Source: Flavobacteriaceae bacterium (GTDB taxonomy: Bacteria; Bacteroidota; Bacteroidia; Flavobacteriales; Flavobacteriaceae). From it: 64,000 nt of DNA. Shown here one piece after another: positions 33,583 through 43,600 of this stretch. The stretch spans positions 1 to 64,000 of the forward strand of contig CANGWK010000004.1 in NCBI GenBank assembly GCA_947457615.1. Direction: 5' to 3'. A program made the translations under genes and the position numbers. The notes below the pieces were generated by a model. It was not told the origin of the DNA, made no database searches, and worked only from the letters and a program-made list of their open reading frames with translations. How positions within the stretch are numbered: the first letter of the stretch is position 1; every line of letters begins with the position of its first letter.

Positions 33583-34932
33583 ATGAAAAAAACAAGTACT
33601 TTTTTAATTTTATTCATGACATTCCTTTTGAATGCACAAACTAACCCAATTATTACAAGTTGGTTGCAAAATACAACTGGCATTACTGGAAGACATTATG
33701 TTGCTGGGAACTCAACAGCTATAACAGATGCTGTTCAAGCAAATGTGCAAACAGTACAATACAATTCTACCAATGTGTATGTTTCGGCTACGGGAATTCC
33801 GGCATATATTACGGGTCCTTTTCAAGATGGTAATCCATCTTTAGCAACTGCTCAAAATAAGATTTTCAAGTTTCCAATAGCACCTACTCAAAACACTGGA
33901 ACTGCAACAGCAACTTCAGGTGGAAATATTGGGATTTTCAAAAATGGAGTGGCTTTATTTGATTATCGTGATGGAGTAGCTTGGAATAATACTACTCAGT
34001 CACTTTGTGGAGGGCCAGGATTCACTCCATGTCCAGGCGGACCTGGAACAACACAAGCATGGAATAGAGATGCAATTCCTGCAGAACGTGCAGGTTTTGA
34101 TTGTGCAAAAGCACATCCAGCTATGGGAAATTATCACCACCACCAAAATCCAAGTGCTTTTAATTTAGATTTAAATGTTTTATCTACAGTTTGCAACACT
34201 TACCCTTCAGATGGATTATATGTTGTTAATGCGTCTGAACATTCACCACTTTTAGGTTTTGCTTATGATGGTTTTCCAATATACGGAGCTTATGCATACA
34301 CTAACACAGATGCAACCGGTGGGATCTCAAGAATGAAATCAAGTTATCAATTAAAAAATCAAACTACTAGAACTAATGGACCAACTGTGGGTCAAGTTGT
34401 TGGTACCCAAACTTTATTTAATGGCTACTTTAGAGAAGATTATGAATATGTTGCTCACCCTGGAGATGCTACCTATTTAGATATTCACAATGGACGTTTT
34501 TGTAAAACTCCAGAATATCCGGATGGTATTTATTGTTATTTTACTACTGTTGATGCGAATCATAATTCAAGTTATCCTTATGTAGTAGGACCTACTTATT
34601 ATGGAAATGTAGTTGCAGCCACCGTTACAACCGTTCCTGCCGGAACAACAACTTACACACAACTTTCTAATGATTTGTTTGAAAATAAAGAATTTAAAGT
34701 TGTTATAGCTCCAAATCCAGCTCAAGATTTTATAGCAATACAAACTCAAATGGCCGAAAAAGATTATAAAGTTGAGCTTATTGATGAGTTAGGTAAAACA
34801 ATTAAAACATTAAAGATTCTTCAAGGAAGTACACTTTCAATTATAGAAACAGACACAGTTCACAGTGGCGTTTATTTTGTTAGAATTTCCGATGGAATAA
34901 ATAATAAATCAACTAAAGTCATAATTGAATAA
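33583..34932 (+). CDS. YHYH domain secreted protein with T9SS type A domain
   Basis: A 449-aa exported protein (signal MKKTSTFLILFMTFLLNAQ). The middle is a YHYH family domain with MGNYHHHQNPSAFN, LLGFAYDGFPIYGAYAY and the late tyrosine-rich block. The family is named for a conserved YHYH motif and its function is unknown. Histidine clusters make metal binding plausible. The C-terminal part (EFKVVIAPNPAQDF..., HSGVYFVRISDG) is a T9SS type A sorting domain. It is the last gene of the copper operon (42 nt after the peroxidase gene). No terminator hairpin is obvious after it. Confidence 0.82.
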   Translation: MKKTSTFLILFMTFLLNAQTNPIITSWLQNTTGITGRHYVAGNSTAITDAVQANVQTVQYNSTNVYVSATGIPAYITGPFQDGNPSLATAQNKIFKFPIAPTQNTGTATATSGGNIGIFKNGVALFDYRDGVAWNNTTQSLCGGPGFTPCPGGPGTTQAWNRDAIPAERAGFDCAKAHPAMGNYHHHQNPSAFNLDLNVLSTVCNTYPSDGLYVVNASEHSPLLGFAYDGFPIYGAYAYTNTDATGGISRMKSSYQLKNQTTRTNGPTVGQVVGTQTLFNGYFREDYEYVAHPGDATYLDIHNGRFCKTPEYPDGIYCYFTTVDANHNSSYPYVVGPTYYGNVVAATVTTVPAGTTTYTQLSNDLFENKEFKVVIAPNPAQDFIAIQTQMAEKDYKVELIDELGKTIKTLKILQGSTLSIIETDTVHSGVYFVRISDGINNKSTKVIIE

Positions 34933-35265
34933 TTTTTATTTTAATATTTAAAAGCCAGTTTTATGTTTATTTGAATTCACTTATTTTTTTTGAGGAATTT
35001 TATAAGAATTCAACATGCTTAAATTAAATTTTAAACTAAATCGTAATAGTAGAATACAACATTGCCACAACATTAATTTAAATTACTAATTTTGGTATTT
35101 GTAAATAAGTTGTTTGTTTCTATTAAAAACGCTTATCATTCAGTTGTTTAGTAGTAGTTTGATTGAATAAATAAAATAATTAAAATGTATAGTTTTTTTA
35201 TATCTTAATTAATCTGTATGATTTAATTTATTTATAAATTTGAAATATAACAAAATCTTAATATT
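34933..35265. other. Intergenic region between the copper operon and the beta-glucan locus
   Basis: 333 nt of very AT-rich DNA. The only element I can support is a -7 promoter motif at 35235-35242 for the downstream gene. No ORF longer than about 24 codons looks credible, and no hairpin terminator for the YHYH gene is evident. Confidence 0.5.
35235..35242 (+). promoter_or_regulatory. -7 promoter element for the carbohydrate-binding T9SS gene
   Basis: TAAATTTG, an exact TAnnTTTG match 23 nt before the ATG at 35266. Confidence 0.55.
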
Positions 35266-37359
35266 ATGAAAAAAATTACTTTTATTTTTCTTTTTTTAAC
35301 TTCTGTAATAGGTTTTTCTCAAAATCTAGTGACAAATGGAGATTTCCAAACAGGATTTTCAACACCATGGTATGGTAATGCAGCAAACGCAGTTGATATC
35401 GATACCAATGGAGGCGGTGCATTTGTAAATCAGGCAAACGTAACAGCAGTAAGTAATCCTTGGGATGTAAATTTAAGTCAAGAAATTTTATTGGAAAATG
35501 GTAGAACTTATGCATTGACTTTCGATGCTTTTACTGATGCAATAACAGGAACACGAACTATTTTGAGTGGTTTAGGACAAACTGGTGCTCCCTATACTTC
35601 TTTAACTTCAACAACAACTTTGACATCTACTCCGCAGACATTTAGCTACCAAATAACAATAAGTTATGGCAATACGGTTGCTGATAGAGTTTTATTTGAT
35701 ATGGGCGCAGCTACTGGGTATGTTTTTATTGACAATGTATCTGTTGTAGAAGTAACAACCACTTGTAATAATGGTGTACAAGATGGTGATGAAACAGGTG
35801 TAGACTGTGGTGGATCTTGTCCTGCATGTGCAGTTTCACCTACAGTAGCCGCACCAGTACCTACTCGTAATGCAGTAGATGTTGTTTCTCTTTATAGTGA
35901 TTCATACGTTAGTGTTGCAACAGATTTTAATCCTAATTGGGGTCAATCAGGAACTGTAAATACTACTTTTAACCCAACAGGAACTGGAACTAACTATGCA
36001 ATGGCATACACTAATTTTAATTACCAAGGTACTTACTTAACTCAAACAAATGCAGCTAATATGGAGTATTTGCATATAGATATTTGGACCAATAATGCTA
36101 CCTCTGTAAAAGTATCTCCAATTAATAATGGAACTGGTGTTGGAGAATACCTTGTTAATATTCCTTTAGTTAATGGTGGATGGAGTAGTGTAGATTTGCC
36201 TAAGAGCGCTTTTGTTGGTATGACATGGGATTCAGTATTTCAATTAAAATTTGACGGACAAACAGGAGTTTCTCCTTCAACTATTTACTTAGATAATATT
36301 TATTTCTGGAAAACTGCTGCGCCTTCTGGTACTCCGTTAATAGGAAACTTTATAGTTCCAGCAAAAAATCTTGGAGATGCAGCATTTGCTCTAACAGCAC
36401 CTTCAAGTAATAGCACAGGTTCTTTTTCATACACAAGCAGCAATTTAGCTGTGGCAACAATTTCAGGAAGTACAGTAACAATTGTAGGAGCCGGTACTTC
36501 TATAATAACTGCAACACAAGCAGCAGCAGCTCCATATATTTCAGGAAGTGTTTTTGGTAATTTAATTGTAACAGAAGTGCCATTAATAGCTGCACCAACT
36601 CCTATGGCAAGAAATGCTTGGGATGTAATTTCTCTTTACAGTAATGCTTATTCTAATACAACAATTAATGATTGGTCAGCTGGAATTGGTTGGGGTGGTT
36701 TAGCGCCTATAACTGATTTACTAATTGCAGGTAATGATACTAAAAAAATTGCTTTTGGTAACTTTATTGGTGTGGATTTTGGTGCAGGTAATCATTTTGA
36801 TGCAACTAATATGACAACTTTTCACATGGATTTTTGGATACCAAGCGCAACTGATTTGACTGGTAAAGTATTGAACCCTAAATTTTCTTGTTGGACATCT
36901 GATACTTCTGGAGAAACATCAAATTTCTTGTTAACTTATCTTCCATCAGTTAACGGTTCTTGGGCTTCAATAGAAGCGCCTATATCTACATTTACTGCGG
37001 GAAGTAGCAATCCAAATATTAGAAATAACGTTGCTCAGTTTTTACTTTCATCTAATTTAGGAGTTGTATATGTTGATAATATTTATTTATACAGACCGGC
37101 AACAGCAATGGCAACCGATACTTTCAATACTTCAAATGTAAAATTATATCCAAATCCAGCATCTACTAGTTTAACTATTGAGGCTAACAATTCTATAGAA
37201 AGCATAGCTATTTACAATATTCTAGGTCAAGAGGTAATTAGTAAAACCCCAATGTCAAATTCTACGATAATGGATGTTTCAAATCTTGAAAATGGACTAT
37301 ATTTTGTAAATAGTACAATAGATGGTAAATTGTCTACTACAAAATTCGTTAAAAATTAA
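35266..37359 (+). CDS. Secreted multidomain carbohydrate-binding protein, T9SS type A
   Basis: A 697-aa exported protein with no recognisable catalytic domain. Order: signal peptide (1-18); a CBM4/9-like jelly roll (about 20-165, NGDFQTGFSTPWYG ... FIDNVSVVE); a Cys-rich connector (CNNGVQDGDETGVDCGGSC); a first 150-residue domain opening VVSLYSDSYVSV and closing STIYLDNIYFWK; a BIG2-like Ig domain (about 355-440); a second copy of the 150-residue domain (VISLYSNAYSNT ... VVYVDNIYLYR); and a T9SS type A domain (KLYPNPASTSLTIEA). The repeated domain recurs in the lipoprotein at 43753. It probably holds beta-glucan at the cell surface for the neighbouring GH16 and GH17 enzymes. Confidence 0.8.
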   Translation: MKKITFIFLFLTSVIGFSQNLVTNGDFQTGFSTPWYGNAANAVDIDTNGGGAFVNQANVTAVSNPWDVNLSQEILLENGRTYALTFDAFTDAITGTRTILSGLGQTGAPYTSLTSTTTLTSTPQTFSYQITISYGNTVADRVLFDMGAATGYVFIDNVSVVEVTTTCNNGVQDGDETGVDCGGSCPACAVSPTVAAPVPTRNAVDVVSLYSDSYVSVATDFNPNWGQSGTVNTTFNPTGTGTNYAMAYTNFNYQGTYLTQTNAANMEYLHIDIWTNNATSVKVSPINNGTGVGEYLVNIPLVNGGWSSVDLPKSAFVGMTWDSVFQLKFDGQTGVSPSTIYLDNIYFWKTAAPSGTPLIGNFIVPAKNLGDAAFALTAPSSNSTGSFSYTSSNLAVATISGSTVTIVGAGTSIITATQAAAAPYISGSVFGNLIVTEVPLIAAPTPMARNAWDVISLYSNAYSNTTINDWSAGIGWGGLAPITDLLIAGNDTKKIAFGNFIGVDFGAGNHFDATNMTTFHMDFWIPSATDLTGKVLNPKFSCWTSDTSGETSNFLLTYLPSVNGSWASIEAPISTFTAGSSNPNIRNNVAQFLLSSNLGVVYVDNIYLYRPATAMATDTFNTSNVKLYPNPASTSLTIEANNSIESIAIYNILGQEVISKTPMSNSTIMDVSNLENGLYFVNSTIDGKLSTTKFVKN

Positions 37360-37378
37360 GTTAAGTTTTTTTTTTTTG

Positions 37379-37412
37379 AAAGCACGTTATTTAATTATAA
37401 CGTGCTTTTTTT
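37379..37412 (+). terminator. Rho-independent terminator after the carbohydrate-binding gene
   Basis: A perfect 12-bp stem (AAAGCACGTTAT / ATAACGTGCTTT) with a 6-nt loop and a T tract. The track start of the next ORF (GTG 37402) lies inside it, so that start is rejected. Confidence 0.85.
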
Positions 37413-37485
37413 TACTTTATATTTTATATTTATTAGTATAATATATATCTTTATTGCTGTTAAATTTTTAATTACAGATAAAAAT

Positions 37486-40305
37486 ATGCCCCAGATATTT
37501 TCTTTTAATAAATTATTACTATTCAGTTTATTATTTTCATTATTTGGATTCTCCCAAGAATTACCTCCAATAATAAAATATAATCCTATTACCTACAATG
37601 CTGGTAATCAAAACTGGATGGTATCTCAAGATAAAAACCATATTCTATATTTTGCGAATAATGAAGGATTATTAGAATATAATGGTTCGGTTTGGAATTT
37701 ATATAACTCACCTAATGAGACAATAATTAGATCTGTTAAGGTTATAGACGATTTGATTTATACAGGTAGTTACATGGAGTTTGGTTACTGGAAAAGAATG
37801 ACTAATGGTAGGTTATCCTATTTTTCTTTGAGTAAAAAGATAAAAAATAAAATTATTGACGACGAGCAGTTTTGGAATATTTTAAACTATGACAAATGGG
37901 TAGTTTTTCAATCTTTAAATAGAATTTATATTTACGACTTAGAAAGTAAAAATTTTAAAATAATTAATCCCAGTAACAGTATTTCAAAGGTTTTTAAAAC
38001 AGAAAATGCTATTTATTTTCAAGTATTAAATGAAGGATTATTTGAAATTGAAAATGGTAAAAGTAAATTAGTTTCAGATGATTTAATTTTTAAAAACAAT
38101 AAAATTGTCAATATTTATCAGGACAATAATGGTTTAATTATTCATACTCAAACAAACGGTTTTTTTAGATTTAGTAATAAAATAATTTCTGCTTATAGTA
38201 CTTCGGCAGATGCGGAATTAAATCATTCAAGTGTTTATAGTAGTTGTCAACTAAATAACGGTAATTTCGCGGTAGGAACTATCTCCGATGGTATATTTAT
38301 TATTTCAAAATCAGGAAAAATAGAATATCATATTTCCCAAAACAATGGTTTAAGCAATAATACGATTCTTTCTTTATTTGAAGATTTTGATAAGAATTTA
38401 TGGATAGGTTTAGACAATGGAATAAATTGTATAAATATACAGTCTCCAGTGAAAAGTTTTTCTGATGACACAGGAAAACTAGGAACTGTATATGCTTCTA
38501 TACTATTTAAAGGAAAACTATACGTAGGTACTAATCAAGGATTGTTTTGTAGAGATTATAATAGTAAGGATTCTTTCCAATTTATTGCAGGCACAAAAGG
38601 TCAAGTATGGTCTTTATTTGTAAACCAAGACACTCTTTTTTGTGGCCACGATTCAGGAACTTTTATAATTGAAAATAGTACTGCTAAATGCATATTTAAT
38701 CAATCTGGAACTTGGAAATTCCAAACAGTCCCAAATAAAAATTTATTGCTTCAAGGCAACTATTATGGTATCTCAGTTTTGGAAAAAAACAATAATCAAT
38801 GGGTTTTCAGAAATAAGATTAAAGGATTTGATTATTCGTCTAAATATTTTGAACTAAATTCAACTAACCAAGTTTATGTTAGTCACGAATATAAAGGAAT
38901 TTTTAAATTCACTACTGATCTTAATTTTACCAAAGCCGAAAAAGTCAGTAAGCTTAATTCTCCTAAAAAGGGTAAAAATGCAAGTTTAATTAAATATAAC
39001 AATATTATTTATTACGCCTACAAAGATGGTGTCTATAAGCTAAATAATAAAAATAATATTTTTGAAAAAGACACTATTTTAAGTACTATGTTTACTCAAG
39101 ATGAGTTTACTTCTGGCAAAATGATAGTAGATAAATCGAATAAAATTTGGTTTTTTTCTAAGAATTATATCTATTATTTTTATAGAAATAAATTAAACTA
39201 TAAACTAAAGCAAAATACAATTCCAATCCCTTCCAAATTTACCAACTCATTAACTGGTTATGAGAATATTTCGCAACTTAATGACTATGAATACTTTATT
39301 GGAACTACTGATGGATATTATACCATTAATTTAAATGAATTAAGCTTTAAAAACTACACTGTTTTTATCTCTAATGTAAGTAGTAATAAATTAAATGAAA
39401 AAGCTAGAGATATTTCTATTACTGATTCAGTAGAATTACATTACGATGAAAACAATGTTGCTTTTAATTATTCTGTAGCAGAATTTAATAAATATATTAA
39501 CGCCGAGTACCAATATAAATTAGAAGGTTTTCAGGAGAATTGGAGTCAATGGAGTACAAAATCTAGTATCAATTTTAAAAATTTATCTCCGGGAGATTAC
39601 AAATTTATTGTTAGATCTAAAATAGCAAATTCGAATCTTGAAAACAGTGCGGTTTATATGTTTACAATTTTAAAGCCCTGGTATTTAACTAATTTTGCTT
39701 TATTAATTTATTTTCTTGGGCTAATTTACCTAGCTTTTTGGATAAATAAAAGATATAAAAATTACTACCATAAACAAAGAGTAAAACTCATTGAAGAAAA
39801 TAATTTGTTGCTTGAAATAAAAGAATTAGAAAACGAACAACAATTAATGAAATTAAGAAATGACCAATTAGCATTGGACATGGATGCAAAAAATAAAGAG
39901 CTTGCATTTTCAACTATGAGTTTATTAAAAAAAGATGAATTACTTTCTGTTATTAAAGAGGATTTAAAGAAAACAGCAGATGAAGGAAATAAGAGCATGA
40001 GCATTAAATCGGTTATTTCTACCATCACAAAAAATATTAATCATGAAGATTCTTGGAATATATTTAAGGATGCATTCGATACTGTAGATAAAGACTTCTT
40101 GAAAAAATTAAAAGTCCTTCATCCTTTACTAACCCCTAATGATTTGCGACTTTGCGCTTATCTTAGATTAAATCTTTCTTCCAAAGAAATTGCCCCTTTA
40201 CTCAATATTTCTGTTAGAAGTGTTGAGATAAAACGATATCGTTTGCGTAAAAAAATGAATTTAAACCACGAAAACGGTTTAGCAGAGTATATTTTGTCTG
40301 TTTAG
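37486..40305 (+). CDS. Membrane-spanning Reg_prop / Y_Y_Y / LuxR-HTH transcriptional regulator
   Basis: A 939-aa regulator. The start is ATG 37486, giving a proper signal (MPQIFSFNKLLLFSLLFSLF); the track GTG is inside a terminator. Residues about 25-640 form a periplasmic beta-propeller of two-component-regulator type (LFEDFDKNLWIGLDNGINCI is a typical Reg_prop repeat). A Y_Y_Y domain follows (YQYKLEGFQENWSQWS, LSPGDYKFIVRS), then a transmembrane helix (about 730-752), a coiled coil and a C-terminal LuxR-type HTH (LRLNLSSKEIAPLLNISVRS). There is no histidine kinase or receiver domain. Such proteins usually sense glycan fragments and control the adjacent polysaccharide locus, so it probably drives the genes from 40619 onward. 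Confidence 0.88.
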   Translation: MPQIFSFNKLLLFSLLFSLFGFSQELPPIIKYNPITYNAGNQNWMVSQDKNHILYFANNEGLLEYNGSVWNLYNSPNETIIRSVKVIDDLIYTGSYMEFGYWKRMTNGRLSYFSLSKKIKNKIIDDEQFWNILNYDKWVVFQSLNRIYIYDLESKNFKIINPSNSISKVFKTENAIYFQVLNEGLFEIENGKSKLVSDDLIFKNNKIVNIYQDNNGLIIHTQTNGFFRFSNKIISAYSTSADAELNHSSVYSSCQLNNGNFAVGTISDGIFIISKSGKIEYHISQNNGLSNNTILSLFEDFDKNLWIGLDNGINCINIQSPVKSFSDDTGKLGTVYASILFKGKLYVGTNQGLFCRDYNSKDSFQFIAGTKGQVWSLFVNQDTLFCGHDSGTFIIENSTAKCIFNQSGTWKFQTVPNKNLLLQGNYYGISVLEKNNNQWVFRNKIKGFDYSSKYFELNSTNQVYVSHEYKGIFKFTTDLNFTKAEKVSKLNSPKKGKNASLIKYNNIIYYAYKDGVYKLNNKNNIFEKDTILSTMFTQDEFTSGKMIVDKSNKIWFFSKNYIYYFYRNKLNYKLKQNTIPIPSKFTNSLTGYENISQLNDYEYFIGTTDGYYTINLNELSFKNYTVFISNVSSNKLNEKARDISITDSVELHYDENNVAFNYSVAEFNKYINAEYQYKLEGFQENWSQWSTKSSINFKNLSPGDYKFIVRSKIANSNLENSAVYMFTILKPWYLTNFALLIYFLGLIYLAFWINKRYKNYYHKQRVKLIEENNLLLEIKELENEQQLMKLRNDQLALDMDAKNKELAFSTMSLLKKDELLSVIKEDLKKTADEGNKSMSIKSVISTITKNINHEDSWNIFKDAFDTVDKDFLKKLKVLHPLLTPNDLRLCAYLRLNLSSKEIAPLLNISVRSVEIKRYRLRKKMNLNHENGLAEYILSV

Positions 40306-40618
40306 CGCCCAATCAACCAATTATTTTGCCTATACATTAGTACAACATACTTAATAGTAATAGTATAATTAGTATTGATTTATCTTCTATTTTTATAAAT
40401 AAATATCTGTATTTAAGTGATTTATACTACAAAATCTAATGAAGTAATTATATTTCAACTTTGTATGTTTTTTGTTGTAATTGTTTTTAATTTTTATAAA
40501 ACGATATACTTTACTTTTAACATCAAATTAATATAAATTTTAAATAATTTCCTTACAAAATTTACTTACTCCAACTTTACATTATTTTTAGATTAACATT
40601 AAAATTAAGATTTAACTT
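40306..40618. other. Intergenic control region of the beta-glucan operon
   Basis: 313 nt of AT-rich DNA between the regulator and the GH/barrel gene. No exact TAnnTTTG element, ORF or terminator is visible. TTTACTT occurs twice (near 40510 and 40560), but I cannot show that it is an operator. This is the likely target of the regulator encoded just upstream. Confidence 0.45.
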
Positions 40619-43600
40619 ATGAGAAAAATTATCATTCTATTATCACTTTTCATTTACTCTTATTCTGCATATTCTCAAGCAGATAGAGTAGTTGTTGAAA
40701 AGAATAATGCCGGTTTTAAATTGAAAGTCAATGGAAATGACTTTATAATAAATGGAATGAATTGGGATTACTATCCAATTGGAACAAACTATTCCTACAG
40801 TTTATGGAAACAATCGGATGAGGTTATCAAGGCTGCCTTGGATACAGAAATGGGTTTGCTGAAAAATATGGGTGTAAATACTATTAGGCAATACACTGGG
40901 ATTCAGCCTAAATGGATAACTTATATATTTCAAAAATATGGTATTTATACAGTTTTAAATCATTCTTTTGGTAGATATGGACTTACATTAAATGGTACTT
41001 GGGTACCAAATACAGATTATTCTAATGCACTAACCCAAGAATTGTTACTTAAAGAAACTAAAGAACTTGTTTCTGAATATAAAAATACACCAGGTTTGCT
41101 ACTATTTTTATTAGGAAACGAAAATAACTATGGTTTGTTTTGGGATGGAGCAGAATCAGAAAATATTCCATTAGAAGATAGAAAATCTACTGTTAGAGCT
41201 AAAGTAATGTACAAATTATTTAATCATGCAACTCTACAAATGAAAAAAATTGATAGCTCACATCCAATAGCTATTTGTAATGGAGATTTACTTTTTTTAG
41301 ATATAATTGCTAAAGAGTGCAAGGATGTAGATATTTTAGGAACTAACATGTATCGAGGTGTTTCATTTACAGATGCTTTCCAAAAAGTGAAAGAAAAATT
41401 TGATAAACCATTAATGTTTTCTGAATTTGGTGCAGATTCTTTCAATACTTTAGATAATGCCGAAGATCAAAAATCACAAGCATATTATATGGTAAACAAT
41501 TGGAAAGAAATATACGAAAATGCTTCAGGTCTAGGTAAAGCTGGTAATTCAATTGGAGGTTTTACTTTTCAATTTAGTGATGGATGGTGGAAATTTGGTC
41601 AAACAAAGAATTTAGATATTCATGATAATAATGCTTCTTGGTCTAACGGAGGTTACAATTTAGATTTTCAACAAGGAGAAAATAACATGAACGAAGAGTG
41701 GTTTGGTATTTGTGCCAAAGGGCCTACAAATGCCAGAGGTTTGTATACTTTATATCCACGTGCAGCTTATTACGCTTTAAAAGAAGCACATAATTTTAAT
41801 CCGTATCAAGCTGGAACTACAGTTGAAAGTACCGAAAAGTATTTTAGTACTATACAACTTATGGATGCTGTATTAAAAGCAAGAGGCGATAAAGCTGCTT
41901 TAGGTTCTAATGATACCGATATGCTTAAAGTTAGTAATTTGAGAGCAGAATTTACAACCTTTAACACTGGCGGAAGCTTAATCACCACCCCTAAAATTGC
42001 AGATCCAAATTCAACCTCCTATCCTAATAAATTAGGTTTTGATCACATGCAATCCTATTTTATTGGTGTTGAAGGGAATCCTGCACCTAATATGAAAGCC
42101 AATGTTAATGTAAGTATTCTTGGTAATGTTGCATTAAATCCAATAAATGAAATTTTCTACGAAAATAGAGGTAGAAGTCAAAATGTAAAAACCGAAAATG
42201 GAGTTGTAACTCAAAGCGATGTCAATAGAGTTCAAGTGTATAATGCCTCTTACACTTGGAATGAAAAATATTTTGATCTAAAAGGGTTTTATAGAACAGG
42301 TCATTACCATTGGGGCTATGAAGGGGATTTCTTCGGATTATATCCAGAAGCAAATTATGGTCCAAATTTAGATCTATATAATGGAGAAACTTCTGGTTTT
42401 GAATTTGAAGGGAAAAAATCTTTTGAAGGTTTAAAAGGTGCTTTAGGACCTCAATTATGGTGGGGAGCCAATCCAGCTTATCTTTTAAAATACAGTAAAA
42501 AAATCTGGAAAATAGATGCTACTGCAGTTTATCACGAAGATATATCTGATGCTAATGCGGCAACAACATCAATTGCAATTCCGCTTCCTAAAACTAGACG
42601 TGCAACTATTTATTTTAAATCAAAAATTGGTAATGTTGGTTTGGAAGTTGGTGGTATGTGGGGAGGTCAGCCATTAAATGGTAGAGCTTTTCAATTTGCA
42701 AAAGAATTAAATGGAGTTTATACTGTTTATGATGACAAAATCACAAATCAAGATAATTGGGGAGGTAAAGCAAAAATAACCTATTCAAAAGGGCGTTTTA
42801 ACATGTACACACAAGGGGCAATAATGGGATTAGTTGCTAATGGTGGTGCAGATAATACTAAAACATTCACAGGTTGGAGACTTAAAGATAGCGGAAGCGG
42901 AAACCAAACTAACTTCTTAACTGGATTTACTTACAGCATAGGTAATCTTCAAATTGCGCCAAACTTCTTATGGCAAAAACCATTAGTTGGTGCTATGCCA
43001 AACGATATTAATGCACCTGGAAGATTAAGAAATATTCAATCGGATCCTTTTGTTGTGAGATCCAATAGAGAAACTTTGGGAGGAGAATTGTTACTTACTT
43101 TCGATCCAACACCTGCAACTTGGTATTACGAATGGGATAATGATATTGCAGAAGATGCAAAATTCGCCATTAATGTTGATTTTGTTTATCGTCATTTGCC
43201 AACCACTCAAGATGCAGCAATTGGATTCTTAGTAAACCGTACTGCATTTGCTTTTCCAAATGCAACACCGGCTCACGATTTATGGGAATTAAATTCAAGA
43301 ATTGTTTCTAAAATAACTCCTGATTTAGGATTTATTACAAATCTTTATATGGGTAATGCGCAAGCAAACGGGAGCGACACTAGACTAATTGAAAGAATGG
43401 GTGGCGATATTAGATTAATCTATAAAAAAGTAAAATTAACTACCACATTAAAACTTAATGATTGGGGTCCATACGATTACCACCGTGATTTTAACTTGAC
43501 TTATCCAACTCAGTTTTCATTAGATTTATCTACTTCTGTAGGAAAGCCAAATTGGTTTATCTTACCAAATACAAAATTAGGAATAATGGGAACTTGGAGA

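Noticed and set aside
34981-35094. Short ORF near 35014 in the gap after the YHYH gene
   Set aside because: Only about 24 codons, Asn/Lys-rich composition, no ribosome-binding or conservation evidence.
35235-40618. Shared operator between the 35266 and 40619 upstream regions
   Set aside because: Only generic AT-rich similarity (TTTAATTT..TATAAA) could be found; not distinguishable from background.
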